Shown here: positions 35,935 to 44,483 of the stretch, piece after piece
How positions within the stretch are numbered: position 1 is the stretch's first letter
How the letters are laid out: the number at the start of each line of letters is the position of its first letter
DNA from: J054 sp965221985
GTDB lineage: Bacteria > Pseudomonadota > Gammaproteobacteria > Steroidobacterales > GCA-2729495
Direction of reading: 5' to 3'
DNA: 64,000 nucleotides
Assembly (NCBI GenBank): GCA_965221985.1
Contig: OZ244928.1
Location: 3,224,001 to 3,288,000, forward strand
Position numbers and translations under genes: made by a program
The notes under the pieces: model-generated
Databases searched by the model: none
Seen by the model: only the letters and a program-made list of their open reading frames with translations
Told to the model about the DNA's origin: nothing

Positions 35935-37245
35935 GTGGCCAGCGTCTCGCGACCAGCGACAGCTTCCCTTACACTGCGCCCACCAGCAAGATCCCCTACC
36001 GTGATTAACTACGCAGAAGCCCTAGAGATTATCGGCGCGGCCCTCGAGCCGTTGCCTGCTCGCGAATTGCCACTGGACGCCGCACTTGGCGCGGTCACTG
36101 CTGCTCCTGTGAACAGTCTCCTGGATGTGCCGAATTTTGACAACGCGGCCATGGATGGCTTCGCCTTGGTTGCTGCGGACATCGCGCAGGCAACGGCGAA
36201 CGAGCCTACCGAACTGAAAATCGCAGCTAGCCTGGTCGCCGGCGATGCCGCGGACCAAACATTGCCAAAGGGACAGGCGATAGAAATCATGACGGGAGCA
36301 CCCCTGCCCAAGGGCTGCGATACCGTGGTCCCCGTTGAACGAACCAAGCCTTGCGCCGACAGTAATCGAGTCCGATTTCTAGCGCCGGCGCGGCCGGGTG
36401 ACAACATCCGGCGCGCGGGCGAGGACTTTAGTCGCGGGACGGAAATTATTGGAACGCAGTGCCGCCTCACACCCGAACGGCTGATGGCTAGCGCCGCCGC
36501 TGGCTACGATGAACTTTCGTTGCGGCCGCAACCAAGGCTAACGGTGATCACCACGGGCGCTGAGATTGTGGAACGCGGCGCCACCCTGGCATCAGGCCAT
36601 ATTCGCGATGCGAACGGGCCCTACCTGCGCGCCACCGTAGGTCGCTGCGGCGGCCAGTTGCTCGGCCTAGTAAGCGCCGGCGACAATGCTGATGTAATCG
36701 CAGAGCGTATTGGCACCGCCGCCGCGGAGGCGGACTTGGTCGTCACAACTGGCGGCGTATCCGCCGGCAGATTCGACGCAGTACCCGCAGCTCTTAAGTC
36801 GCTTGACGCAAAAATTCATTTTCACAAGGTGCTCATTCGACCCGGCAAACCGATTTTGCTGGCGCAGTTACCCAACAAGACCTGGGTGTTTGGTCTACCA
36901 GGCAATCCCATGGCTGTGGCCATTGGCCTGAGATTCTTCGTGGTGCCAGGAATGCGCGCGCTGCAAAATTTACCCGTCGAAGAATTCGCAACGGCCAACA
37001 CGCTTAATATCGTTCGCAAAAGAGCAGGCCCGCGTTTTTTTGCCAAGGCACATGCGCGCATTGACCAGACAGGTCAACTGGAAGTGGAAATTTTAGCGGG
37101 ACAAGAATCCTTCCGGATACTACCGCTGACTCACGCGAATTGCTGGGCGATCATCGCCGAAGGCGTGGACGACGCGCCGGTAGGCACCCGCGTTTCGGTG
37201 GCCAGCTTATATCCCGACGTTTGGCCAACTTTCTCTCAGGCGTGA
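35935..37245 (+). CDS. moeA: Molybdopterin molybdenumtransferase MoeA
   Basis: 436 residues from GTG 35935; homology to the family begins about residue 23 (VINYAEALEIIGAA), so a second GTG at 36001 (414 residues) is also possible. Neither has a good Shine-Dalgarno sequence. Hallmarks are FDNAAMDGFAL near residue 68, MTGAPLPKGCDTVVPVE near 120, TTGGVSAGRFDAV near 270, and FGLPGNPMAVAIG near 320. MoeA inserts molybdate into adenylylated molybdopterin to make the active cofactor. It is divergent from a TorD-like chaperone gene, and no other moa/mob gene is present in the window. Confidence 0.93.
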   Translation: MASVSRPATASLTLRPPARSPTVINYAEALEIIGAALEPLPARELPLDAALGAVTAAPVNSLLDVPNFDNAAMDGFALVAADIAQATANEPTELKIAASLVAGDAADQTLPKGQAIEIMTGAPLPKGCDTVVPVERTKPCADSNRVRFLAPARPGDNIRRAGEDFSRGTEIIGTQCRLTPERLMASAAAGYDELSLRPQPRLTVITTGAEIVERGATLASGHIRDANGPYLRATVGRCGGQLLGLVSAGDNADVIAERIGTAAAEADLVVTTGGVSAGRFDAVPAALKSLDAKIHFHKVLIRPGKPILLAQLPNKTWVFGLPGNPMAVAIGLRFFVVPGMRALQNLPVEEFATANTLNIVRKRAGPRFFAKAHARIDQTGQLEVEILAGQESFRILPLTHANCWAIIAEGVDDAPVGTRVSVASLYPDVWPTFSQA

Positions 37246-37370
37246 AGCTGGCCAATATGCGCGCAAATTACTAATCGGCGGCACAATGGGCTAGCTCCTG
37301 ACCCAACATCGCATGCGAACAAATTTTTTTACAGTCGAAACCATCGACGCCCAATATGACCCAATAAGAA

Positions 37371-37640
37371 TTGCTGATGTTCGCGGCCCTAAAAACAATA
37401 CACATCACAACCGTCATCACTGCGACTGGACTATTTTTATTGCGAGGGTTTTGGATGCTTCGCGAATCGGATTTATTGCAACGCTCCAGCGTGCGTATTG
37501 CGCCGCACATTAACGACAGCCTGTTGTTCTTTAGCGCCCTTGGCATGGCGGGGCGGATTGGAACGAGCAAAACGAACCAACAGAATGCCTGCGTGTCACG
37601 AAACCGTGCAATGCAAGCTCGGTCCAAACGAAACGCCTAA
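37371..37640 (+). pseudogene. Truncated SirB2-like membrane protein remnant
   Basis: A frame from TTG 37371 encodes about 65 residues resembling the first half of SirB2 proteins: ALKTIHITTVITATGLFLLR, then RIAPHINDSLLFFSALGMA. That accounts for the first two helices. SirB2 proteins are about 120-130 residues with four helices; here the frame continues into a charged, unrelated tail (residues after GRIGTSKTN) and no further hydrophobic stretch appears in other frames downstream. I infer a gene cut in half by deletion. There is no ATG start either. SirB2 function is not well defined. Confidence 0.5.
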
Positions 37641-37746
37641 ATTGAAAATCCGCAGAAAGAAATCCCGCCGCCGGCCGCCGTGTCATTCGAAGACTAGGCG
37701 GCCGACCGCAGGACTATAGACTGACTAATGAACCTAATTAGCGCGG

Positions 37747-38082
37747 CTAAGGCTTCGCTGCCCAAACGCTACACCAACCGGCGGCCGCAACAGTCTTGCC
37801 AGGGAAAATTCCGCAAGGCCGCCACGCAGCGCCGTCCTCGCCTTGGATTTGCGAACAGTTGGCACAATCTTGCCCCGGCTCGAAGCGAGCAGCCAAGGGA
37901 TTAGAAGTATCAACGTCAGCCGCATCCTCAACGTAAAGTAGCGCTACCGCCGCCGGGTCGGCCACATCTAGCTTTGGCAGATCATCAGCGCGAACTTCAC
38001 TCTGCAGAATAAATGCACCGGCCGGCAGCACTGCCGCCGCAGTTTGCAAAAATTTTCGTCGATCTAAATTCTTCTCTTGCAT
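37747..38082 (-). CDS. High-potential iron-sulfur protein (HiPIP)
   Basis: About 111 residues from ATG 38082, with a strong Shine-Dalgarno sequence (AAGGAAG). A twin-arginine signal (LDRRKFLQTAAA) exports it folded. The mature domain has four Cys at 73, 76, 90 and 104, i.e. C-x2-C-x13-C-x13-C, the HiPIP [4Fe-4S] ligand spacing, with Trp at WRPCG and GWCSVW near the cluster. HiPIPs are soluble periplasmic electron carriers in photosynthetic and respiratory chains. It sits near cytochrome c and molybdenum-related genes, which suggests a local redox theme. Confidence 0.92.
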   Translation of the reverse strand: MQEKNLDRRKFLQTAAAVLPAGAFILQSEVRADDLPKLDVADPAAVALLYVEDAADVDTSNPLAARFEPGQDCANCSQIQGEDGAAWRPCGIFPGKTVAAAGWCSVWAAKP

Positions 38083-38244
38083 GGACTCTTCCTTGTTCTC
38101 AAACAACTAATAAACCTTGCCGCTGGCCAGCGTCTGCTCGCCGAGACAAAATATACGTAAATGGGGGCTATTCTGGTGCTTCTAGTGGGGTTCTGAATAT
38201 TTAGGCTAGCAAACCGCCGATTAGACCCGAATCAGTAATTTTAC

Positions 38245-38742
38245 CTAGTGTGGCATTGCGGGCGAGGCATCCGCAATGCTAATGCGCGGCTGCATTTCGG
38301 CAATCTCAACCATCGTCAATACCTTCCGCAACCTTCCCGAATCGGGATTAAGTTTAAGACCCGCTTCCACATCGCTGCGGGCCGCTTGTATCTGGCCTTT
38401 TCCTAAATAGGCGATGGCCCGGTTATTCAGGACACGCCAAGGTATGGCGTTCAATTCAAGGGCTCTGTTGCAAGCCTCAATGGCTTCGTCATAGCGCTCT
38501 AGTCCCGCATAACCGGCGCACAAATTGCTTAAGGCGGCAGCCCTTTCCCTGCGCGCCACATTGCCACGCAGCCCCTCCAGCGTCAGACGCACTCCCAATT
38601 CATAGTCGCGAAACTGCAAAGCTCTCGCACCATCGGCCAGCTGTGACGACGTGCCAATCACGGTGGCCGAATCAGCTGATCCAGCGCAGACCAATCCGGG
38701 GAGAAGCCAAGCGATAATCAGCAGACTTACGATTCTAGCCAT
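38245..38742 (-). CDS. Exported TPR-repeat protein
   Basis: About 165 residues from ATG 38742, chosen because it begins a signal peptide (MARIVSLLIIAWLLPGLVCA); the open frame runs upstream to 38919 with non-family residues. Tetratricopeptide repeats follow: AALSNLCAGYAGLERYDEAI and ALELNAIPWRVLNNRAIAYL, then a third helix pair with LKLNPDSGRLRK. It is a small periplasmic scaffold protein; the partner is not indicated. It lies 162 bases upstream of the HiPIP gene on the same strand. Confidence 0.75.
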   Translation of the reverse strand: MARIVSLLIIAWLLPGLVCAGSADSATVIGTSSQLADGARALQFRDYELGVRLTLEGLRGNVARRERAAALSNLCAGYAGLERYDEAIEACNRALELNAIPWRVLNNRAIAYLGKGQIQAARSDVEAGLKLNPDSGRLRKVLTMVEIAEMQPRISIADASPAMPH

Positions 38743-39074
38743 GATGGCGAATGGGCCTATCGACCAGCGTTGATGCCATGCTTGCATTATACGCTCGGGG
38801 CAGCGCTCCTTCATGGGTTGTGCCGGACTGCGGCAAATCTTGACTCTGGCTGGGGCTTGCCGTTGTGACAAACTGAGACGGCAGCGCCAAATCAACATAA
38901 TCCATAAACCGAACACCACCGAAAATCGGCATAGCCCTAATTGAACTGGGCACCTACGATCGTGAACTCAGTGATACGCAAACAAGCCGCTTCGCCGCAC
39001 AAAGATGAACCACCTAAGAGACTCAGGCAACGGGCGGCAGCTGCAAAATTCACGCGCTGGAATAACCCCGAATC

Positions 39075-39098
39075 TGGCTGCGGTGATTGCCGCAGCCA
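39075..39098. other. 9-bp stem-loop
   Basis: TGGCTGCGG, a 6-base loop TGATTG, then CCGCAGCCA: a perfect 9-bp stem. No T-run follows on either strand, so it is not a clear intrinsic terminator. It may be part of an RNA structure or a REP-like element. Confidence 0.35.
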
Positions 39099-39269
39099 TC
39101 ATCCGCGAAGCCACTCGCCGCAGGTTCTCGAATCACCGCGCCTCGACGGACAGTTTGCAGATCTGGACCCTTGTCACCTAAAAGCAGATCAGCAACCAGG
39201 TCGGCTTTTCCATTCATAAGGCCATCCAGGCTGCGCAAACTTCCGGGGAATTATCTGATACATCAGCAA

Positions 39270-39286
39270 GTTACAAATTGTTACAA
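39270..39286. promoter_or_regulatory. GTTACAA direct repeat
   Basis: GTTACAA occurs twice with starts 10 bases apart (39270 and 39280), one helical turn, about 220 bases upstream of padR. This spacing is typical of side-by-side protein binding. No regulator is assigned. Confidence 0.25.
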
Positions 39287-39434
39287 GCCGATATATAGGT
39301 GGCCTGAACGCAAAATAGCAGCGCCAATCCTTGGTTTCACAATGGGTTACGCCGCCCTGTGGAAATCACCACCCAGCCGAGGCGCCAATAGCTGTGATGC
39401 AGTCAGTGGCAACGCCTGGGGTCGCCCCCTTACA

Positions 39435-39449
39435 GTATCGATTCGATAC
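39435..39449. promoter_or_regulatory. Palindromic operator candidate upstream of padR
   Basis: GTATCGA-T-TCGATAC is a perfect 7-1-7 palindrome, 52 bases before the padR start at 39502. PadR proteins are dimeric winged-helix repressors that often bind such dyads in their own promoter. Position and symmetry suggest autoregulation of padR and the coupled efflux genes. This is inference. Confidence 0.5.
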
Positions 39450-39501
39450 ACATTCAGGCGACCATTCGTCGCCATCCGCCATCATTAAAATAGCGCAAAA
39501 A

Positions 39502-40095
39502 ATGGACGTAAAAACTCTCTGCCTAGGGCTTCTAAGCACTGGCAAGGCCTGCGGATACGAGCTCAAGAAGGAATTCGAATCCACTTTCAAGCATTTTTTT
39601 CCGGCCGGCTACGGATCGATCTATCCGGCCCTTGCGGATTTAGCGGATAAGGGGCTGATTGAATGCGAACCTGTGCCACAAACAGGCAAGCCGGACCGCA
39701 AGGTCTACGCTATTACCAAGCAAGGGAAACGGGAGTTCGCGCGCGCACTGTCTCGTGCCCAGCCTCAACACAAGTTGCGTTCGGAGTTTCTCGCAACAAT
39801 TTATTTCTCGGAATTTATGCCTCGCGAACAACTTGAACGCGTGTTGCATGAACAAATCCTCGATCTACAAGACAGCATTAAGCATATAAACAAGCTGACT
39901 GAGAACGGATCGGACGAGCTGACGGCCGGCGCAAGATTCACCGCGGGATTTGGTCTAGCAATGGCTGAGGCCGCCACCGCATATATCGAATCCAACCAGG
40001 ACATGTTAGTGACTGCATCGCGTTCGATTCGAGACCGGCAGCCAAATCTAGACAAGACGAATGCGCAGCCATCGGGCATTGAGAACCGGCCATGA
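39502..40095 (+). CDS. PadR-family transcriptional regulator
   Basis: About 197 residues from ATG 39502; the open frame extends back to 39331 but that part is unrelated to the family. The N-terminal winged helix (LCLGLLSTGKACGYELKKEF, then GSIYPALADLADKGLIE, then RKVYAITKQGKREF) covers residues 5-80 and is a clear PadR domain. The helical C-terminal part (about 90-180) is the dimerisation domain. The stop overlaps the start of an RND adaptor (ATGA), so it is the first gene of a padR-MFP-RND operon and probably its repressor, with a palindrome 52 bases upstream as likely operator. Confidence 0.9.
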   Translation: MDVKTLCLGLLSTGKACGYELKKEFESTFKHFFPAGYGSIYPALADLADKGLIECEPVPQTGKPDRKVYAITKQGKREFARALSRAQPQHKLRSEFLATIYFSEFMPREQLERVLHEQILDLQDSIKHINKLTENGSDELTAGARFTAGFGLAMAEAATAYIESNQDMLVTASRSIRDRQPNLDKTNAQPSGIENRP

Positions 40096-41210
40096 AAATT
40101 AGGCAAATCATTAGTGACCAGCCCTGGCTGCTCGCCGTTTTAGTAACCGGCGTGGTTCTGCTTTGGATCGCGTCGGGCTATGTGGGGCGTAGCATCACTG
40201 GTCCGCATGCCGAATCAAGCGGCACAACGGCAACGCAGGCTACCGTGCGCGTACAGGCGAAAGTGCAATCGGCGCAACCCATCACGCGCTATATAAGTGT
40301 CTATGGCCGATCCGCCCCCGCTCGCGCGGTCAAGGTTAGAGCAGAAACCGATGGCCGGGTGGAAGCCATTGTTGCCAAGCGCGGTGAACGGCTGAACGCG
40401 GGCGATACCATTCTGCGCTTGGACTTGCGCGATCGGCAGGCTCGCCTGGAACAAGCGCGTGCGGGCGTCACTGAGCACAAGACGGCGTACGAGGGCCAAC
40501 TGAAACTGAAGACCGAAGGCTATGTGTCCGACACGCAAATCGCCGAAACACTGGCGAAACTCGAGACTGCGCGCGCGGAACTCATCCGTGCCAAGCTAGA
40601 TCTGCAGTACAGAGTGATTCGAGCACCATTTGACGGCGTAATTTTAGAACGACCCGTTGAACTGGGTGACTTCGTTCGAGCGGGCGACGAGATTGCAAAT
40701 TTCGTCGACAACACCAGGGTCATCATTACCGGCAGTATCGCCGAACAAGATGCGCGCTACGTGAGTGCCGGCCGGGTTGCCAGTGCCGAGTTAGTCACCG
40801 GCCAGAAACTAACCGGTCGAATACGCTACTTGGCGCCCGTGGCGGACGAGTCGACGAGAACCTTCACGGTGGAACTCGAAATTCCGAACCCCGATGGCAG
40901 CCTCCCCGCCGGTGTCACCGCGGAAATGCGTATCCCGGGCGGGGAAATCATGGCACAGAAGGTAGCACCTTCGCTCCTGACGCTAGACACCGACGGCACC
41001 ATCGGCCTGAAAGCAGTAGATGACTTTAACCGCGTAGTGTTCTATCCAGTGGAAATCGCGCGCACGGACACAGACGGCGTTTGGGTCTCTGGCTTGCCCG
41101 AAACCACGAGCATCATCACGGTCGGTCAAGGCTACGCCCAGGTAGGTGAACTGGTTGATGCCGTATTCGCCGATACCGATACGGCATTGGCTGCCGAGGC
41201 TGTGCAATGA
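40092..41210 (+). CDS. RND efflux periplasmic adaptor (membrane fusion protein)
   Basis: Protein of 372 residues. An N-terminal membrane anchor (about 13-30) is followed by a barrel-sandwich domain (VRAETDGRVEAIVAKRGERL, then YRVIRAPFDGVILERPVE) separated by a short coiled-coil hairpin (about 115-170), then a beta-barrel domain with SIAEQDARYVSAG. It links the downstream RND pump to an outer-membrane channel. Both ends overlap neighbouring genes by four bases (ATGA), so translation is coupled to padR and to the pump. No TolC-like gene is nearby. Confidence 0.92.
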   Translation: MKIRQIISDQPWLLAVLVTGVVLLWIASGYVGRSITGPHAESSGTTATQATVRVQAKVQSAQPITRYISVYGRSAPARAVKVRAETDGRVEAIVAKRGERLNAGDTILRLDLRDRQARLEQARAGVTEHKTAYEGQLKLKTEGYVSDTQIAETLAKLETARAELIRAKLDLQYRVIRAPFDGVILERPVELGDFVRAGDEIANFVDNTRVIITGSIAEQDARYVSAGRVASAELVTGQKLTGRIRYLAPVADESTRTFTVELEIPNPDGSLPAGVTAEMRIPGGEIMAQKVAPSLLTLDTDGTIGLKAVDDFNRVVFYPVEIARTDTDGVWVSGLPETTSIITVGQGYAQVGELVDAVFADTDTALAAEAVQ

Positions 41211-44200
41211 TCAAGGCTATTGAATCGGCGATAACGCGCAGCCGCACGGTCATTATCGCGTTTCTCGTCGTGGTAATAGCCGGCGTAGTTTCCTATCAGG
41301 AAATGCCGAAGGAAAACGAACCCGACGTCGCCTTTCCCTATATCAATGTGCAGGTCTTTTTGGAAGGCGTGTCTCCCGAAGACTCAGAAAGACTCCTGGT
41401 ACGGCCTCTTGAGCAGGAACTGCGCAGCCTCGATGGCTTGAAGAAAATGGTGGGTTCCGCCGCGGAGGGCCGGGCAACCATTAGTCTGGAATTCAATCCT
41501 GAAATCGATGTTAACGATGCCCTGCAGGAAGTCCGCGAACGCGTCGACCTAGCCCAGCCAAAGTTGCCGGAAGACGCGGATGAACCCCGCGTTGATGAGA
41601 TTAAGTTTTCACGCTTCGATCCGATGATTGTCATGAACCTTAGCGGATCGGTCTCCGAGCGCGCACTCGTCGCGGTAGCTAAAGATCTTGCCGACCGTAT
41701 CGAAGGCATCGATGGTGTGCTTGAAGTCAATGTCATCGGCTCGCGCGAAGAGGTTCTAGAAGTCGTTGTTGACCCCTTAGCCATGGAAAGCTACGGCCTG
41801 TCTCCAGCCGATGTTCTGAGTTTTGTCGAGCGCAACAACCGGCTCGTGGCCGCTGGCGCCCTACAAAGCGAACAAGGGCGTTTCGCGATTAAGGTACCGG
41901 GTGTTATTGAGAATCCCGCAGACGTCTTGCGCCTGCCGATAAAAGTCGATGGCGAAAGAGTGGTGCACTTTGCAGACATTGCCCAGGTGCGCAGAACATT
42001 CAAAGACCCCGACAGTTTCGCCCGGCTTAACGGCAAGCCTTCCCTAGCACTGAAGGTGGTTGGCCGCAGTGGCGCCAACCTGATCAAAACGGCCGAAGAA
42101 GTCAGAGAGATTGTTGATGCCGTCTTGCCGCACTGGCCGCCCGGCGTGGAGCTTATTTTTTCCCGCGACAAATCCAAATGGGTTGCGCGCAATATTTCGA
42201 ATCTTGTTAACAATGTTGCTGCCGCAATTGTCCTGGTATTCATCGTGTTAATTGGTGTTCTGGGATTTCAGAATGCACTGTTAGTCGGCATTGCCATTCC
42301 CGGATCCTTCTGTGCGGGATTCTTCGTACTAAATCTGCTGGGAATGAGCGTCAACATGGTGGTCTTGTTCGCCAGCATCATGGCGGTGGGTCTACTGGTG
42401 GATGGCGCAATCGTGGTTACGGAACTCGCCGACCGGAAAATGGCCGAGGGACTTCACCGGCGTTACGCGTACACCGAGGCCGCTAAGCGCATGGCCTGGC
42501 CCATCATTGCGTCCACGGCGACGACCTGTGTGGCTTTTATACCGCTTATCTTTTGGCCGGGGATGATCGGCAATTTCATGCTGTTTTTCCCGGTAACACT
42601 GCTTGCCATCCTCTCCGCGTCATTGGTCATGGCCCTGATTGTGGTGCCGTCCATGGGCACGCTGTTCGGCAAACCCGGACACTTCAATGAGAGCATTCGC
42701 CGCGATCTCGTCGCCGCTGAATCCGGGGAACTACAGAGTATCGGCGGAATAACCGGCCGTTACGTGAAATTCATGTTTGCCAGCATGACGCACCCCTGGC
42801 GCATTGTCGGCGTCATCACTCTTTTGCTCGTGAGCTTATATGGTTCCTATGCATTGTTTGGCAATGGCATCACCATGTTCCCCAATGTCGAACCTAACCA
42901 AGGTTCTGTGGACATACGCGCGTTGGGTGACTATTCACCGCAAGAGAAAGATAAGCTAGTGCGTTTGGTGGAAGATCGAATTTACGACATCGATGGCGTT
43001 GACTATATCGACGTCCAATCCGGCGCCGGCGGCAACGGCGCCGCACCGGACCAAATTGGCGCCATTCGGCTTAACTTCTCGGACTGGCGAACCCGGCGGC
43101 CGGCGGAAGAAATCATGGCCGAAATCCGGCAACGCACGGCCAGTATCGCCGGTCTGGTTATCGAACCTCGATTGCCCGAAGAGGGCCCCCAGGAGGGCAA
43201 GCCCATCGAGATTGAGGCGGCATCTCCAGACCTAGAAGCTCTGCGACATGCCGTGCAAACAATGCGGGACGAGCTCGCCACCATTGACGGTGTGATCAAC
43301 GCCGAAGATACCGCGCCGCTGCCCGGCATCGAGTGGCAACTGGACGTCGATCGTGCCGAAGCGGCTAAGTTTGGCGCGGATGTCAGTCTCGTGGGCAGTG
43401 TTATTCAGCTCGTGACCAACGGCATTAAGGTCGGCGAGTATCGCCCCAATGATGCTGACGAAGAAATCGATATTCGGGTACGTTTTCCCGGTGATGACCG
43501 TAGCCTCGATCGCTTGGGCGAACTGCGCATACCCACGCGTGATGGCAATGTACCCATTGGTACATTCGTAACTCGACGTCCCGCCAAGGCGACACGAACG
43601 ATTATGCGCACGAACATGCGCCGCACCATGCTAGTACAAGCCGATTTGGCCCCGGGCGCGCAACTGGATCCCATTGTAAAGGAATTCAAAGAGCGTTTAC
43701 CCACGCTAGGCCTAGATGAAAGCGTGCAACTCAGTTTCGAAGGCGGCGCGCGCGATCAGCAAGAGACCATGGAATTTCTTAGCCGAGCCTTCGCCTTCGC
43801 CTTGGGTTTGATGGCCATGATCTTGGTAACTCAGTTCAATAGCCTGTTTCAAGCCTTGCTAATTCTCACTGCCGTTTTGTTTTCCACCGGCGGCGTATTC
43901 CTGGGCCTATTGGCGACCGGCCAATCCTTTAGCCTGGTGAACTGCGGAATTGGCGCCATTGCCTTGGCCGGCATCGTGGTCAACAACAATATTGTGTTGA
44001 TCGATACCTATAACAAGATCCGCCAAACCGGGATGAACGCAAAGGAGGCAGTTATTCGAACCTGCGCGCAGCGCTTGCGCCCGGTCATGCTGACCACCAT
44101 CACCACAGTGTTAGGACTATTGCCCATGGCCATCGCGCTCAATATCGACCTGCTGAACCGGGAAGTCTACCTGGGCGGCCCCGGCACCCAATGGTGGAAG

Positions 44201-44377
44201 CAAATGGCATCAGCTATAGCCGGCGGCCTGATATTTGCCACACTGCTGACCTTGCTACTCACGCCTGCCCTGCTGATGATTCAGGCCAACATCTCGCGCA
44301 ACTGGCGCACTCGCCGTAATCTGCGCAAGAGTAGCCGTGCCGGAACGGAACGCACCGTGGGACCAAGCACGGCATAG
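41207..44377 (+). CDS. RND-family efflux transporter permease (HAE-like)
   Basis: Inner-membrane pump of 1056 residues with the two-repeat RND plan. In helix 4 the motif is AVGLLVDGAIVVTEL: only one Asp where AcrB has an Asp pair. Helix 10 has GIVVNNNIVLIDTYNK without the AcrB lysine. The proton relay must therefore differ from AcrB, as in other HAE branches. It overlaps the adaptor gene by four bases. The PadR regulator at the start of the operon suggests inducible export of a small, perhaps phenolic or antimicrobial, compound. Confidence 0.93.
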   Translation: MIKAIESAITRSRTVIIAFLVVVIAGVVSYQEMPKENEPDVAFPYINVQVFLEGVSPEDSERLLVRPLEQELRSLDGLKKMVGSAAEGRATISLEFNPEIDVNDALQEVRERVDLAQPKLPEDADEPRVDEIKFSRFDPMIVMNLSGSVSERALVAVAKDLADRIEGIDGVLEVNVIGSREEVLEVVVDPLAMESYGLSPADVLSFVERNNRLVAAGALQSEQGRFAIKVPGVIENPADVLRLPIKVDGERVVHFADIAQVRRTFKDPDSFARLNGKPSLALKVVGRSGANLIKTAEEVREIVDAVLPHWPPGVELIFSRDKSKWVARNISNLVNNVAAAIVLVFIVLIGVLGFQNALLVGIAIPGSFCAGFFVLNLLGMSVNMVVLFASIMAVGLLVDGAIVVTELADRKMAEGLHRRYAYTEAAKRMAWPIIASTATTCVAFIPLIFWPGMIGNFMLFFPVTLLAILSASLVMALIVVPSMGTLFGKPGHFNESIRRDLVAAESGELQSIGGITGRYVKFMFASMTHPWRIVGVITLLLVSLYGSYALFGNGITMFPNVEPNQGSVDIRALGDYSPQEKDKLVRLVEDRIYDIDGVDYIDVQSGAGGNGAAPDQIGAIRLNFSDWRTRRPAEEIMAEIRQRTASIAGLVIEPRLPEEGPQEGKPIEIEAASPDLEALRHAVQTMRDELATIDGVINAEDTAPLPGIEWQLDVDRAEAAKFGADVSLVGSVIQLVTNGIKVGEYRPNDADEEIDIRVRFPGDDRSLDRLGELRIPTRDGNVPIGTFVTRRPAKATRTIMRTNMRRTMLVQADLAPGAQLDPIVKEFKERLPTLGLDESVQLSFEGGARDQQETMEFLSRAFAFALGLMAMILVTQFNSLFQALLILTAVLFSTGGVFLGLLATGQSFSLVNCGIGAIALAGIVVNNNIVLIDTYNKIRQTGMNAKEAVIRTCAQRLRPVMLTTITTVLGLLPMAIALNIDLLNREVYLGGPGTQWWKQMASAIAGGLIFATLLTLLLTPALLMIQANISRNWRTRRNLRKSSRAGTERTVGPSTA

Positions 44378-44483
44378 ACTCCTAAAGCCCTCGCACTGAA
44401 ACCAACGATTATTCCGTGACCTCAGCGTCGCCTGTCAGGGCGCGGCTGGGCAGGACTAGCCGCCCGCGGTTAGTATTTGCTCG

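Larger units (their letters stand above)
38743..39501. other. Long intergenic region with regulatory-looking elements
   Basis: This 759-base region separates the minus-strand TPR gene from the plus-strand padR gene. Frames inside it (38941-39219 plus, 39050-39238 minus) show no family features. It contains a 9-bp hairpin at 39075-39098, a direct repeat at 39270-39286 and a palindrome at 39435-39449, listed separately. Its size is exceptional for this close-packed window, so a decayed gene or an untranslated RNA is possible. Confidence 0.4.

Noticed and set aside
37246..37746. A tRNA or small RNA in the moeA-HiPIP gap
   Set aside because: No cloverleaf or conserved tRNA arms seen; the only recognisable content is the SirB2-like fragment.
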